In this document: piece by piece, positions 23,736-36,150 of the stretch | Position numbering within the stretch: position 1 is the first letter of the stretch | Layout of the letters: each line of letters starts with the position of its first letter | Assembly (NCBI GenBank): GCA_946699065.1 | Contig: CAMPDV010000108.1 | Span: forward strand, 1-64,000 | DNA length: 64,000 nucleotides | Direction of reading: 5' to 3' | Origin: Loxodes magnus | Lineage: Eukaryota > Ciliophora > Karyorelictea > Loxodida > Loxodidae | The notes under the pieces: generated by a model | Databases searched by the model: none | The model's input: only the letters and a program-made list of their open reading frames with translations | Told to the model about the DNA's origin: nothing | Translations under genes and position numbers: made by a program

Positions 23736-26700
23736 AAATTTTTATTTAAGTTTAATAAAATTACTTAGATTTTATTTAAAAAAGTGAAAGATAGTCTCTA
23801 TCATTTAGTACTGAAATATTAATCGCATTATTATGAAATTTGAATAACTTGTTGACATTTTTAATCAATATATAATTGAACTTTAGGAAGAGTTCTTTTC
23901 AGTATTTTTTTAATCATTCTAAGCATTTAATTCTTTATTATCTTCATGTCAGTATTCTACATAATATAAAAGGACTTTTTCAAATTTTGCCAGGAGAAAA
24001 CTTTGGATAAATTTAGATTAATATTTGAAAAAATTATGATAGAGAAAATAGATCTTTTTTAAAGGAATCTTATTTAAAGAAATAAAATAAAATGCAGAGA
24101 GGAGGCAAACAAGTAATAAATATAGCTAAAGATATGATTCTTAATGAGGCAATAAAATTTATTTTATAAATTAAAATATCTCTACTTTTCAAGCAACTGT
24201 TATTTTAATTTCACTCTTTAACTTCTCATTTTCTGTTTTTCAGCAAAGTAAGATTCTTTATTCTTTTAAAAAATTAATAAAATTAATTATTTTAAGCTTT
24301 TAGCAAATATATCTATTCATAATTCATCTTAATAAATTTGATATTAATGTATAAAACATAATATATAAGCTGTATATATAAATCGATATATTCATTATTA
24401 TAATTAAGTTGACTATTAATTATTGATATTTAAATGAGTTATAATCCTAAGTTATTAACATTTTTTAAACAATTTTATTAATTTAACCTTCTTTTAACTT
24501 AGCTTTTTACCTATTTTTACTCAGAGTGATTGAGTAAAAGTTAAGATAGCATATTAAATTATGATAAAATTACTTATGAATAATATAGATAATATTGACA
24601 TTTCCTAGCATCGAAAGATTAAATAAATAATCCAAGTGCGCTATCCTTAAATTTATTATATTAAGTTAATTTCCTAGAGGTATTTTAAATTGTAATCATT
24701 TTCGAAATTATTAAATAGATTACTAAGATATAGAGGGATTATAATCTAAATTCTTCTTAATTTATTTCACTTTTTATTCCTTTAAATTTGTTTCTTCATT
24801 ATTACAAGAGTATTTTATAGCTTTTATTTGCTTTTAGTTATTTAATAAGTAAAATAATCTAGAGTCAATATTCTTAAAGTTTTATTATAACTTTCAAATT
24901 AGTATGAATGATATTTGCTTATTTAAATAACCTAGAAATCAGAAATTTCAGGATAATTATAAATTTAGGTTAAAATAGACAAACATCACAATTTTCTAAT
25001 TCATTGCTTTTAGTACATATCGACCTTTAAAATAAATAAAAAGTTTATAAGAATAATTATTAAATGGGAATGATATTTAATTTTTTTAATGCTAGAAATA
25101 GTTATCCATATAACATTTTATAATAAATAGAAATTTTTAATTTCTAAATTATTTGCTTCTTATGTTTTAGTCATCTTCCTTTATTTATTTCTTAGTGAAT
25201 TGTTAATATTAAGATGCTCTTATTGATTCCCTTTAAAAATTAATTTTATTAAATAAAAATAAGGTTCTAAGTTTATTTAAAAGAATTCGAATAGCTTTGC
25301 TTATATATCATAATTAAGTTATAATCAGATTAAAGTCATTATAAAATCTAGAAGAAAATCCAAGAAAAAGATATTAAATGCGAAATTTTAAAATACATTA
25401 ATCATAATATTTCCATAGAAAATAAAAGCATTTTTATAAAAACTACATTTTATAGTTATTTACTTTAAGAGTAAAAGAATATGAATGCACTTTACACAAT
25501 TTTATAATAATTAAAGGATATCAATATATTTTATGCACAAATGAGATTTATTTAATTTCTACATTTAGTATATTTATTTTAAAATTAATTTCCTAATTAG
25601 ATAATAAATATTTTAAAGAATCAGTTAATAAATCTAAGAAAATTAGGATTTAAAATAACTTTTAAATTTTAGGTAAATTCATTAAATTTAATAATAATTC
25701 CCTACAATTTAATATTAAAGTCAAGCTTTGAACGAAATAAAATAAAATAAATTAAATTAAGATTATGAGTAGCAAATATTTAGCACTTTAACCTCAGAGA
25801 GATAATTTAAATTTGCTTCGAACTAAAAAAATATTACCACAATAAATCTATTCTAATCTTATGTTCCTAGTAAAATTTGAATCAAGATATAACTAAATCT
25901 AAAGAGAGATTTTATCTATAGATTATTTAAATTCATTTTTTCATTCTTCTAGAATTTGAGAATAAAACACTATTTAATAAGAAAGTAGATGTGAAAATAT
26001 AAAACTAAAATTAAAAAAATTGTATTTTAGCTTGAAATAAAGCAAAATAAAGCTTTATACGTAGAATCAAAGAAAATTGATAAAAAATTATATTTAAAAA
26101 AAATTATAAGAATTAAGATAGAGGCTACTAGTATTTTTTATTTTGGAATAACAATAATTGTAAGCTAATAGACTTTTTTTATATGATTAATTATTAATTT
26201 AGCAAAAAAATAAAAAAGTGTATATAAGCGATTAATAATAGAAGGAAATAATTCATTTATTATAATTATTATGAAGAGTACTAAATTTATTTTAAAGCAT
26301 CATGATAAAGCAATTCTAAAGTTAAGTTTTATAATCAAAAAGCAAGTAAAATTTATTAAGAATTATCTAAATCAAATTTTTTTAATTTTAAGGCTATTAA
26401 AATTTTGGATTTTATCAAATCTTCCTAAATAATTATATCTTTAACTCTTTATTTTTATTTAATTTTAAAATAAGAGTGTATGCATTTAAATTATTTATTT
26501 ACATCTTTAGTTGGTATTCTTTATTTTAAGTCTATTTTATTTGCAATGCTTTTTATTTTTAGTAGAGAAATGAGCTTATATGCTTAAAGGTATTTAATAA
26601 TTTGTGAGCATCAATTATTTAATTTTAATATTTTTCTTAATAATTAATTGAATTTTTAAATTATATTATAGCTTTCCTATTTAATAAATTTAAGTGTAAA

Positions 26701-28995
26701 AGCAACTTTAATTTATCATTTTACCTTCAAATTAGTTATTTTAAGTCATTGTTTTCATACTATTTAATTTAAAAATAATTTGAAACCTTTTTACTTTCCT
26801 TAAGAGCAGAAGATAAAATTTTATAAGCATGGAGAAATATAGACAAAAATGTTTTAAATAAGCAAAAGTTACTACCAGTTCCTCAAGCATGGAAATATTC
26901 TTAAATAAAAAGCGATTAAATGGATAGAAAAATACCAAATTTTAAAAGAAGCAACAAATATCTATAACTTAAAATTTAAAATTCTTATCATTAAATTAAA
27001 TTATTTTATGCTCCTAGCTAATTTAATTTAGGATTTTAAAAGAGCTATTGCAATAATTTTTTCCAAACTGAAAGTCAAAAAATTCGAATAATACTAAAAT
27101 TTATTTTTTAAATAAAGTTCAGCACCGCCTCATAATTGTTAACCAGAAAAAAAAATAAGTTTCTGATAATTATTTTAAATTGAAATCTGAGAAGAAAAAT
27201 TAAAAAATTTCCATATTAATATGCGATTTTTAGAGTCATTGTATGCTAAACTTTATGATGATTGATTACACCTAAAATAAGCAAATCTTAAATTAGAAAA
27301 ATAGAAAAATAAAAAAATAAACAATCTTTAATCAAAGAAATGTATTTTAGTTATTAATAATGAATTAAAAAAAAGACAAAACATAAAAAATTTAATAAAA
27401 TCGCCAAATTTTATTTTAAAGCAAAATGCTCAATTAAAATTAATTAAAAGCTATACTAAAGAATATATAAAATAATTTAATGAAGAATATATTAGAATCA
27501 TTTAATTCGAAAAAATAAATGTTTAGAAAAGAGATTTTTAACTGAAATGTTTTATAAGCCTCGAGAAAAAGATAAAGCTCTACCATAAAATATTAATCAT
27601 AATTATTTATTATTTTTGACTCGCAAAATAAAAAAATGCATACTCTAGTAAAATATTTCAAAGCATGCTAATAAATGTTGATAAATTTATATTTAAATCA
27701 GAACTTATTTCATATTTTATTTATAATGATGTTTTAAATTTTTAATAAGAGATATATACTAAATAAATTTATGGCTTAGTTCTTATAAATGTAAATAATA
27801 AAATTAAGATAGATTTTTCATTAAATTTAATCTATTTTAGTTATCTATTTGAAACAACCAATTAATTAGATAGAGTTCTATAAAAATTTAAAAAATCTTA
27901 AATGATTTTTAATAGTAATGTCTTTAAAAATAAAAATTAATTTTATTTAAAATAAAATTATAGTAGAAAAATATGAAGAGAAGAAGGTGAAATTTTGATT
28001 CTAAAAATGATTATCTCCAATATTAATTTATAAATTTGCACTAAGATACACTTCCATATATTTTCATCCTTACTAATTTTCAGTCTAATTTTATAAATTT
28101 TTTTTAATAAAAGAATGAAATAATTATAGAAGATAGTTAATTGATTAAGCAAAATAACTAAAATTTAATTATAGATTAAATTTAATTGATTTATGCTTTA
28201 AAAGATGTAGATAATTCAGTGCTGCTAATTATTATGTAACTTAATGTAAAAGGATATTAAAACTTTTAATTTATAATAGTTGCTAAAGATATTATATATT
28301 TCATTCGCAATATAGTCAAATAGCTAAAAATTAAGTTAATTTAACATTTTTTTAATTTTCTTTAATTTAGAATTAAAATAAGATCAAAAAGTTATTTAAA
28401 TTTAAGCCTTAAAGCTGAAAATCAGATTTATATTAAGGCATATATTCTAAAAATAAGTAGCGAAAATGAATAATCTATCAAACATTTTTAATTAAATTTG
28501 ACTTATAAATGTTACATAATTTATAAAACTAAACTTATTGAAATTCAGAATACATTCATAATAATTATTATTCAACATTATTCTAATTTTAAATAAAAAT
28601 CATTCAATAAACTAAGACTTTCTAATAGATTTGTGCCTAAATTAAATTTAGTCAATAAATTCTTAAAATTATTAAAAATTTAGACTTTAAATTGATTTGT
28701 TAAATCTTAATCAAATATTTCTAAATAAAAAGATGATGAAAATCTTGATATTAGATAACTAAATTAATTTAAGAATTAAACAATTCTAATAAAAGCAACG
28801 AATTTTATATAAACAGTTTAAGTTTCTGATCAAGTATATCTCTTTCATAAATTTTAAATTAAATTTAGATATTTTGTTTAAATAATAAGTAGGTTAGAAT
28901 AATCTTATGTTTAAGAATTAAAAGCTTAATATAAAAAATTAAGTCTTAAATTAAATAGAGTAATAAAATATCTTCTCATTAAAAAAAAAACTTTG
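23736..28995. other. AT-rich desert, about 5.2 kb
   Basis: Very AT-rich throughout with no recognised motif, repeat family or coding segment on either strand. Formally open frames are uninformative under this code, and their composition is that of random AT-rich DNA. It could be germline-limited or intergenic sequence. Confidence 0.6.
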
Positions 28996-29001
28996 ATTAA
29001 A

Positions 29002-29029
29002 CTGCGCGTAGCACCTCAATGGAGCGCAG
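29002..29029 (-). repeat. Dispersed hairpin motif, copy 2
   Basis: A perfect 6-bp inverted repeat, ctgcgc and gcgcag, encloses gtagcacctcaatgga. It has the same orientation and core as the other three copies. It lies about 90 bp beyond copy 3, so two hairpins follow the family B element in tandem on the minus strand. Confidence 0.65.
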
Positions 29030-29116
29030 CACTATGTAATAATTAGAATAGTGTGATTATATATCTCCTATTATTTTAAATTTAGTTAAATAAATAATAA
29101 ATAAATGAGATTATAG

Positions 29117-29142
29117 TGCGCATAACACCTCAATGGAGCGTA
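29117..29142 (-). repeat. Dispersed hairpin motif, copy 3
   Basis: The core acacctcaatggagcg is shared with copy 2. The flanks tgcgc and gcgta pair with one wobble. On the minus strand it follows the family B element (29215-29370), placed as a 3'-end structure would be. Confidence 0.6.
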
Positions 29143-29214
29143 GTTCTTTAATAAAGATTTTTAAAGTTAAAAAAATTCCGTGCTGAAGTCTTCCACAGTG
29201 CTAGCATTCTCTTG

Positions 29215-29370
29215 TGAATTTTTTCTTCTATAGGGCTGCGATCGGAATGCTATCCTAAGAGACCTTAGTATCTGGCATCTTTCATCATTAATTCTACTTG
29301 ATGCCTCTTCTTTCTTGTCTTCTCTGCTCTTGGCTGGTTCTTCATCTATGGGGTACTTCCTGGTACCAGA
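29215..29370 (-). mobile_element. Dispersed repeat family B, copy 2
   Basis: Inverted relative to the copy at 23560-23735, sharing gacctaagg-type complement words such as agaccttagtatctggcat. On the minus strand it is followed within about 75 bp by two hairpin copies, consistent with a SINE-like body plus 3' stem-loop. Coding potential is unclear: the conserved stretch can be read in a frame rich in Lys, Arg and Glu, but the two copies do not keep a single common frame convincingly. Confidence 0.65.
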
Positions 29371-29409
29371 GTTTAAGTCAGTTTCAGTTGGAGGAATGCT
29401 CCTCCCTAT

Positions 29410-30600
29410 TTATTTATATATAATATTTCTGACAGTAAACTTTTAACAAGAAATTTATAAAAAAATTCATAAAATTGAGTCGAAGGAAAATTAAAATTTT
29501 GGAGAATCTCACGTAAAGTAATTTCCTCAAATCCATTAATGGTATCTTTATTTCTTAATATCAGATAAATATAGTATTTAGCAACTATTTAAAGATAGAA
29601 GTAGAAAGTACGTTTGCTTTCCAAGGAATTTATATTTTTAAAATGTAGGAATATCCTTAAAGTAAAAAATAATTTAAATTTTAGAATAAAATGATCTAAA
29701 AATAATTTATTTAAGATGAAATTCTTATAAATATTCTATTAAACTAAAATTATAGCAAAAAATAATCGATTTTATTTATTGAAGAATACTTTCAAATTTC
29801 GTGAAAACAAACTATGATTAAGTTTAATACTTTATGAGAAAAAATTAATTTAAATTAATAAATTAATATATTTAAAAATCATTGGACTATATTTATATTA
29901 CTTAATATATAAATAAAGCAAAAGATAGAAAAATAAATCTATGAAAGAAAAAAGATATATAACTTATAAATTGATAACTAAATAAAATTAAAAAATTGAT
30001 AATAAAATATATAAAATAATTATTTTAGACAAAGCAATTTTAAATGAATAGATAAAGAATAATAATATACCGCAATAGTTTATTTAATAAAATTTTATTA
30101 AGAATTAATTTTAAATGATTGAAGTTTAACAATTTAATATTAGCTATTTCCTTTTTTAATATTAAAGCGAATTTTATTTTATTTTTTATTTTTTATTTAT
30201 TAAAAAATAAAGCCAATTATAGTAGTTATTTTAGTTGGAATTGTCAGAAATTTATTTAGTAGTCAATGTAAGAACAATCTAGATGATTTCAAAAGCTCTT
30301 AGATAATAAATTTACAGGTAAGTTTATTAGAAAAATTTCATAAGAGATCATAGAAATGTATTTAAGACAAAATTATTGTTTATTTATACATTTTAATAAA
30401 GAAAGTTAGAACTATAATAAAATATTTTTTAATTAATAAATTATATCTTTTTTATTTAAAAATGATATAATATAAATTCAAATCTAATTATATTTCTAAA
30501 ATTACTAATTTTCTAAAATTATATATATTTTTTTAAGATTTGGAATTATTCTAAACATACAAAGTACATTAAAAAAAGATATTAAATTATTATTAAAATA
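29410..30600. other. AT-rich spacer
   Basis: No gene, motif or repeat recognised. One GTAAGT...TAG pair lies at about 30318-30330 but no surrounding coding signal supports it as an intron. Confidence 0.5.
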
Positions 30601-30604
30601 ATTA

Positions 30605-31400
30605 AGTTTGGTAATTTTCGAGGATTTTCACCTCTTCATGTCGATCCCAGATTGCTCCGGGATTAAAAAAAGGTTTAAATGTCTTAATCCTCTCCCACCC
30701 ATTTAACTATGTCTTCAGTTCATCAAAGGTTTCTTCCTATTAATATTTCCAAGCTAGTTCATGAATAGTCTCTCTCTAATTTTCCTTTGTTATAGTTGTC
30801 TCATTTTCTTATGCTACGCTTGCTGCTTCCTCTATTTTCTCCAATACTGGTTCTTAAAGTTTAGGAATTATTCACATCTTCTTCATAGGTGTTTCTCTGA
30901 ATTACAATAGTAGCACTTTTTAACTACTTTGATTGTCTTAGTTTTTTTTTCTTGTCAATTACCTCTATCAGCATTGGATCGCCTCTTTGCTCATTAAGTT
31001 TCATTTGCTGTTGCAGCTTCTCTTCTATTTCTCCAAGCTTGTTCCCCAGCTCCGTCTGTCTCTATTGCTAATTTTAGAATTAGCAATTCTGACTCTGTGA
31101 TATGTTCCATGCTCATCTAGCCAGAAGGATTAAATTCCGACACCTCCTGGTGTAAAGCAGACTTTGCCTGCTTTCTAGACTTCTCTAGTGAAGTCGGTGT
31201 TTCAGTATGCTTGCATTTCTGAGCCTTTTTCTGTTCTTCTTGTTAAATTCCAGGTTGTTAAGGTTGTTAATATTAAGAAAAAGGTTAAAGTTGTGAAGAA
31301 GACGACACTCAAGAAGTGATTTCCTGCTTCTTCCCTTCCTCCCTTCCTTTTTGGCTTAGGAAGAGGTGGTATAGAAGCCTTTCTTGAAACCTTCAACCAT
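30605..31400 (-). pseudogene. Gag/ORF1-like protein with CCHC zinc knuckle, copy 1
   Basis: Nucleic-acid-binding ORF1/gag-type protein of a retroelement. From the ATG at 31400 the start MVEGFKKGFYTTSSQAKK matches copy 2 at 40463. A conserved HQEVSEFNPSGQMSME segment follows at about 31130, where TAG is Gln in both copies. Then come a coil-like stretch (LGNKLGEIEEKLQQQ) and a knuckle CYYCNSEKHLWRRC (C-x2-C-x4-H-x4-C, 30915-30874) with TGA read as Trp. The tail EQFLNFKNQYWRK aligns with copy 2. At least three frame changes separate these blocks; one is at an A9 run just before the knuckle. It is probably inactive. No reverse transcriptase follows it. Confidence 0.7.
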
Positions 31401-32640
31401 TTTATTTTTAAAAAAAGATATGAAATTTAATTATGGATAGATATTAATTATAAGGAAACTTTATTTTTTAATTATTTTTGATAAAATTAAAGTATAAGCT
31501 TTCTGCAGAAACATTTAAGCAAAACTTTTAGCAATTTTTTTATAAAATAAATTAGATTTTAATTTATAGGGCATAAAGCTTTATTTCTAAAGCTTTTTTT
31601 CATAGATTTTTTAAAACTTAGTTTAAATAAGTTTTATTAATTAATTCTAAGCTTTACTTATGTCAACTTTTCATAATCTTTTAAATCATCAAACTTAAAC
31701 TTTTAATGATTAAATACTCAAATTTAATAGTATTTGTTAGATTTGAATCATAGAGGGAAATATTTCATATCTTTAAACTTAAAAATATATTATAATAAAC
31801 CTATTTCTGATTTAAGGACTTAGCATTAAATAATAATTATATAGCTAAGACTAAGAATAGATTTGTCTGCTTATACTAAAATTTTAATTTTTATTGTTTT
31901 CTCTTAAAATTTAAGAATAAGAAAATGATTAAAAAAAGTAAAAAAACAAATCTAAATAATAAACAAAGATTAATAAAATGTTTCTATGTTTTAGCTTTAA
32001 ATAAAATAAGCCTAATCTTTATGTATAGAGTTAAGATAAATTGAAAGAAAATTATTATTAAAGAAATATAACTTTATTCTAATAAAGTTAGATCTTACTA
32101 GTCTTTTAACTTTGAGATAAAAATAATTTAAGATTTAGAGTTTCTAAAGTTAGGAATTTTATTAATTTAATAAAATTATAAATGCAAAACAAAAAGAATG
32201 AGATTAGTAATGAAAGAAATTAACCATATCATATAGTTGTTTTAAAGAATAAAAATATTAATTCAAAATATTAAGAAGAGACATTCCTATAGTTACTTAT
32301 ATGTATTAGAAAGTTATAACCAACTATATTATAAAATTTTTTAGTCTCTTTTTTAGATTTTTAAGTTATTTCAATTTATATAATTAGTAGTTATTTTAAA
32401 ATAATGATGTATTTAACTCTTGATTAAGACTCTATTTAATATACAAGCTTATTAGATTAAATTAGTTCTAAAATCTATTAAATATTAATGTTTTTGGTGC
32501 TTTTAGTAATTAAACTTTGAGCAATAAGGCATTTTATTTAAATTTAGCTTAATTATCTATTTACTAAGAAAACTACATTATTAATTTCCTATTTAATTAT
32601 TTAAGTCTGCAAGTAATTTAGCTTTAATATCTATATTTAT
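31401..32640. other. AT-rich spacer
   Basis: No gene, repeat or RNA feature recognised. Confidence 0.5.
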
Positions 32641-32655
32641 ATTGGTTCTTCTTGG

Positions 32656-33432
32656 ATGCTAAGTTCAAATTAATTAGCTTCAATGATACGCAGAAATAAC
32701 TCTACTTATTTAAAGAATAATAGATAAAATAAGTTTCGCATAGAAGAAATTAAAGCACAAAAATTACTAGAATTAAAGAAAAGTAGATGACAAATATTCA
32801 AGAAGGAAAAGCTCTTAAATAAAAAATTGACTCTAAAATGAAGATGCTTAATTTTAATCGTTTTAGCAACTAACTATATAATAAAGATTTGAGATTTCTC
32901 ATTAAAAAATCTTAAATAGTTTTATTTTCCTAGATTGACTAAAGAAATTTCAAAGGGGACAGTATAAAAATTTTATGTAACTACATAACTCAAAGGATTG
33001 AATAGAAACTTATTTCTAAGAACATAAGACCCAATACTACCATTTGTTAACTAAAAATAAAAGCCAAGCATAAGAAAAATATTTTGAATTTTAAATTTGC
33101 TATAAATAAGAATAAAAGTCATAATAAATGTTCTTTAATTTGATTTTCAAGCTAAAAGAATTCAGGATTTATTGATGAGAGACTGCAAGTAAGTAAATCT
33201 TAAATTAAAACGTGAAAAGAACGATGCTTGCATAAAGAATCAAGTATCTCTTAAGAAATTATATACTTTAAAAGAATAAAAAATTGAAGAGTTATAAAAT
33301 CTGAAATAATCAAATATTTTTATTTTACTAGGAAAAAAATAGCAAAAAAATATAAAGAGTTATAACAAATTATAATCAGGTCATTTAATTAATAATACAT
33401 GCATTGCTTTTAAGGTAAGCAAAATTTAATAA
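32656..33432 (+). CDS. Possible hypothetical protein with a coiled coil
   Basis: I do not recognise a family. One frame, read with TAA/TAG as Gln and TGA as Trp, has protein-like composition for about 255 codons from the ATG at 32656. It includes KEISKGTVQKFYVTTQLKGL (about 32941), RTQDPILPFVNQKQKPSIRK (about 33019), and a heptad-rich segment FQAKRIQDLLMRDCKQVN (about 33145) continuing into EKNDACIKNQVSLKKLYTLK and EQKIEELQNLKQ. TAA, TAG and TGA occur about as often as chance predicts, so openness is no evidence. The case rests on the coiled coil and the G, D, P and T content. The 3' end is arbitrary. Confidence 0.38.
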
Positions 33433-33609
33433 GAGCCTCTAAATTTAAATAAATCTAAATTTATAGCAAAGAAACTGATAGAAATTTAATGTTTTAATTA
33501 TTTTATTTTCCATATAAATAATTATTAGATAAAAAATGAGATAAAGACTTAAAGTATAAATTCCATGTTTTTTCATTATTTCATAAAAATTTTCGTTTAA
33601 AATATTTTT

Positions 33610-33870
33610 TTCTTATAAATTTTTTCTCGGCTTTACTATTACTTACGATTTACTTTTTTAAAGTGATTTTTTAATTTATTTTTAATTTTTTTAACTTTTT
33701 TGTAGAAATATTAAAATTTTTTTTCTTTAGATTGGTTTTATTAAAATGTATTTATCTTATTTTATTAAATGAATTATAATATAAAATTATAAAGGCTTTA
33801 TGTTTTTCATCCAGCGTTTAACAGGTTTAAATTTTTCCCATTTTTTTTAATTTTTAAATCGAATAAATAA
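33610..33870 (+). repeat. Direct repeat C, copy 1
   Basis: About 250 bp similar to 40020-40255 in the same orientation. Shared landmarks are ttgactattacttaaaatttactttttta-like sequence (here ctttactattacttacga), an ttttagattggttttatt-like block, aaaggcttt, and gcgtttaacaggttttaa-like or gcgtttagcagttttaa near the right end. Both copies are highly AT-rich, so the match is moderate evidence. No function is seen. Confidence 0.5.
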
Positions 33871-34320
33871 AGAAAATATTTAATATAATAGAAAAAATTA
33901 ACTTTAGTTTAATAAAAGATATATTCAACTTAAAGAAAAATATATGCAGGAAAATATTAATTTAAGATATTAAGAAAGAAGAAAAAGTAATTTGATATAA
34001 ATTTAATCTAAAGCACGGTCTTCATAACATTTCTTTATAATCCTACTTTTAAGTTTGATGCTAATTATAAAAAAATATAAAATCAAGAAATTTGAAAGAA
34101 ATTCTAAACTTCCTTTAAACCTTTTTAAATAATAAAATGCAGTTTTATTTTATAATCTTTGAGAGAAAAGTTTAAAAATATAAAGTTTGCATCTAAGAAT
34201 TAAAAAAAAATCGAAATATTGAATGAAAAAACATTAAAAATTAGAATCTTAAATAAAAAGTTAGAGATACTATTGAATAATAAGTTTCTTATTTTATAAT
34301 AAAAAATAAAATATATTTAA
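33871..34320. other. AT-rich spacer
   Basis: No gene or repeat recognised. Confidence 0.4.
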
Positions 34321-34323
34321 TTA

Positions 34324-35115
34324 ATGGAAAAAGTTATTTTATATTCATCAAGTTGAAACTTAAAACTTCATTAATTTTTTATAAAATAATTTATGTGAAG
34401 AAATTATAGAACTTTTTTTACTCTCTTTTTCCATATCTAGACTGTTCCTAAATTTTTTTTTTGAATAATCAGAAGTCTGTTTAATGAGAAATGAACGTCT
34501 TTAAAAAAAATCAAAATAATCCAATATGTTAAGAAATTATTTTTAGGTTTTTTATATTTACTCCTTCTTAAATGTAATAGTTTAATAACTTCTGAATAAA
34601 TGTGATAAAATTTCACAATAATTTCTTTTAATGAAGAAGAGGAAACTAATAATGATATAATTAGCATCTAAAAAATTAAGAAAAAATTATCAAAAGTATA
34701 TCAATAGAGAATAGAACAAAGAAGTGAGTCATAAATAGTAATCCAAATACTTGAAAAACTCACCCACGAAGTAAAGAAAAGAAAAAATGCCTAAAGTGAA
34801 ATAATCAAAAATCTTGGGTTTAAAAATAAAAATACTAAAACACGAAAATTTACTGTAATGGTACTTGAAAACTAAGAAAGTAAACTAAATTTAAAACAAG
34901 ATTCAAATTAATCTATTAGAATAAAGCTAAAGTGCTACACGATTATAATTTTGAAAATTTTTAAATTCCAATTAACTCCTAACTATGGTTTAAGAAATTT
35001 CTCTGACAGTAAATGTGATAAATCGGATCTATTTTCGATGTCAATTGTAAGAACATTGTGTAAAAAATTGTTTTGGTAGCCTTTATGGTTTTAAAATATC
35101 AGATATATAAATATG
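34324..35115 (+). CDS. Possible hypothetical protein, Lys/Glu-rich middle
   Basis: No family recognised. One frame from the ATG at 34324 reads with protein-like composition for about 260 codons, with only Gln-type TAA/TAG interruptions from 34606 on. Notable stretches are ISFNEEEETNNDIISIQKIK (about 34621), an amphipathic run VIQILEKLTHEVKKRK (about 34738), NTKTRKFTVMVLENQESKL (about 34831) and NYGLRNFSDSKCDKSDLFSM (about 34981). The last 200 codons lack TGA, which is mildly unusual for such AT-rich DNA. The end is placed before the hairpin motif at 35121; this is arbitrary. It could be one exon of a larger gene. Confidence 0.42.
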
Positions 35116-35120
35116 ATTAT

Positions 35121-35153
35121 AGAACGTGTAACACCTCGATGGCGCTCAGTTCT
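35121..35153 (-). repeat. Dispersed hairpin motif, copy 4
   Basis: Ends agaac and gttct pair perfectly; the core is gtaacacctcgatggcg. Compared with copy 1 (agagc/gctct) both sides of the stem changed together, which suggests a selected hairpin. On the minus strand it lies about 130 bp beyond the coding fragment at 35281-35623. Confidence 0.65.
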
Positions 35154-35280
35154 TTCAATATTATTATTAAAAGAAAGTGTTCTCATATTTCTTGTTGCCA
35201 CTTTTACTGTCCAATGAGTCACGTCAGCTTCTCCAAATGAGTGATCTTTTTATTAAAGATTATTATTTAATCTTGAATCA

Positions 35281-35623
35281 AATACTCGAGTCTTGAATAA
35301 GATCAAAATAAGATTTAGTAATTAAGTCATTAGCTAGCCCGTCAGTCAAATGTACAAACTGCTAGAAAGGACCCTCAGGTAAGTTGGGCTTTTTCTGTGG
35401 TGGTACCTATTGCGAGATTATTCGCAATACATTATACACTGCTCCAGATTACATACTAGTTCTCCTAACCGCGACCATATCCATATATTCCTTATAAAAG
35501 GGAGTAAATTCATAATTCTGATACTTTAGTTTAAACTATTACTTGTACAGCTTTTGTTGGATCATTATTAACCGCATTTTTTTTATTTACTTCTGCTAGC
35601 TTTATTCTGGTGGCTAAGCTCAT
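35281..35623 (-). pseudogene. Frameshifted coding fragment of unknown family
   Basis: From the ATG at 35623 the minus strand gives MSLATRIKLAEVNKKNAVNN and onwards to KAVQVIVQTKVSE. After a one-base shift at about 35520 it continues FTPFYKEYMDMVAVRRTSM, NVLRIISQQVPPQKKPNLPE and GPFQQFVHLTDGLANDLITK. TAA/TAG occur only where Gln is plausible. Base composition is richer in G and C than the surroundings. I do not recognise the family. A hairpin of the dispersed type follows at 35121, so this may be part of the same retroelement group. The shift may be decay or a sequencing error. Confidence 0.5.
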
Positions 35624-35902
35624 ATTTTTCTATTATTCTTTCTAAAAATTTAATTTTATTCAAGGCTTTTGCAAAAGTTAAAATAACAAAAAATTGTTTA
35701 AATTATATAAATTTTTGAAATAAATTTTTATTAAATTAGAAAAAATACTATTAGTATACTAATTAAACTTAATAGTTTTAAAAATTGCTTAAGTGGTATA
35801 AATGATAAATATATCAAAATTAAGATAAAAAAATTAATAGAAAATAAGTATAAAATAATTATTAATTAATTATCTAAAGTTATATAAAAAAATGGAGAAC
35901 AG

Positions 35903-36150
35903 ATGAAAATTGAATGTGGACCCCGTTGTTTGCAATCGATAAGCGGAGATGCGTAGTTAATACTGAACACCGACACTGTTTGGAAACTTTCAGCTTCAAG
36001 GGCGAAATATTCCATTCTGATCTCATCCTTTCTTGCCTTTTTTGAGGAAAGGTAAGTATTATTTAGGTATTATCGTAGAGAGAAACAAGAAATTTAACCA
36101 TTCCGTAGGTCCATTAAAGCAGAAAGGAGAATCGAACTCAATTTAAATTA
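35903..36150 (+). CDS. Possible exon pair around a 15-nt intron, unknown protein
   Basis: A GC-richer island in AT-rich DNA. The plus strand from the ATG at 35903 reads MKIECGPRCLQSISGDAQLI, then TVWKLSASRAKYSILISSFL and AFFEER up to a perfect 5' splice site. After removing 36052-36066 it continues YYRREKQEIQPFRRSIKAER. The minus strand also reads like protein (KKGWDQNGIFRPWSWKFPNS with TGA as Trp), so the true strand is not settled. It could also be a fragment of a mobile element. No family recognised. Confidence 0.4.
36052..36066 (+). other. Candidate 15-nt intron
   Basis: The sequence gtaagtattatttag has a full GTAAGT donor, a TAG acceptor and exactly 15 nt, and sits inside a protein-like frame that continues on both sides after removal. 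Introns of 15-16 nt are the norm in heterotrich ciliates (Stentor, Blepharisma). Because 15 is a multiple of three, frame alone cannot prove splicing. Confidence 0.45.

Noticed and set aside
34437..34667. 76-codon minus-strand frame
   Set aside because: It overlaps the better plus-strand candidate at 34324-35115 and has no motif.
36040..36140. tRNA-like T-arm (gaatcgaactc) and a U1 snRNA-like atacttacc on the minus strand
   Set aside because: No acceptor, D or anticodon arms could be placed. The U1-like string is simply the complement of the GTAAGT donor, and the rest of U1 is absent.
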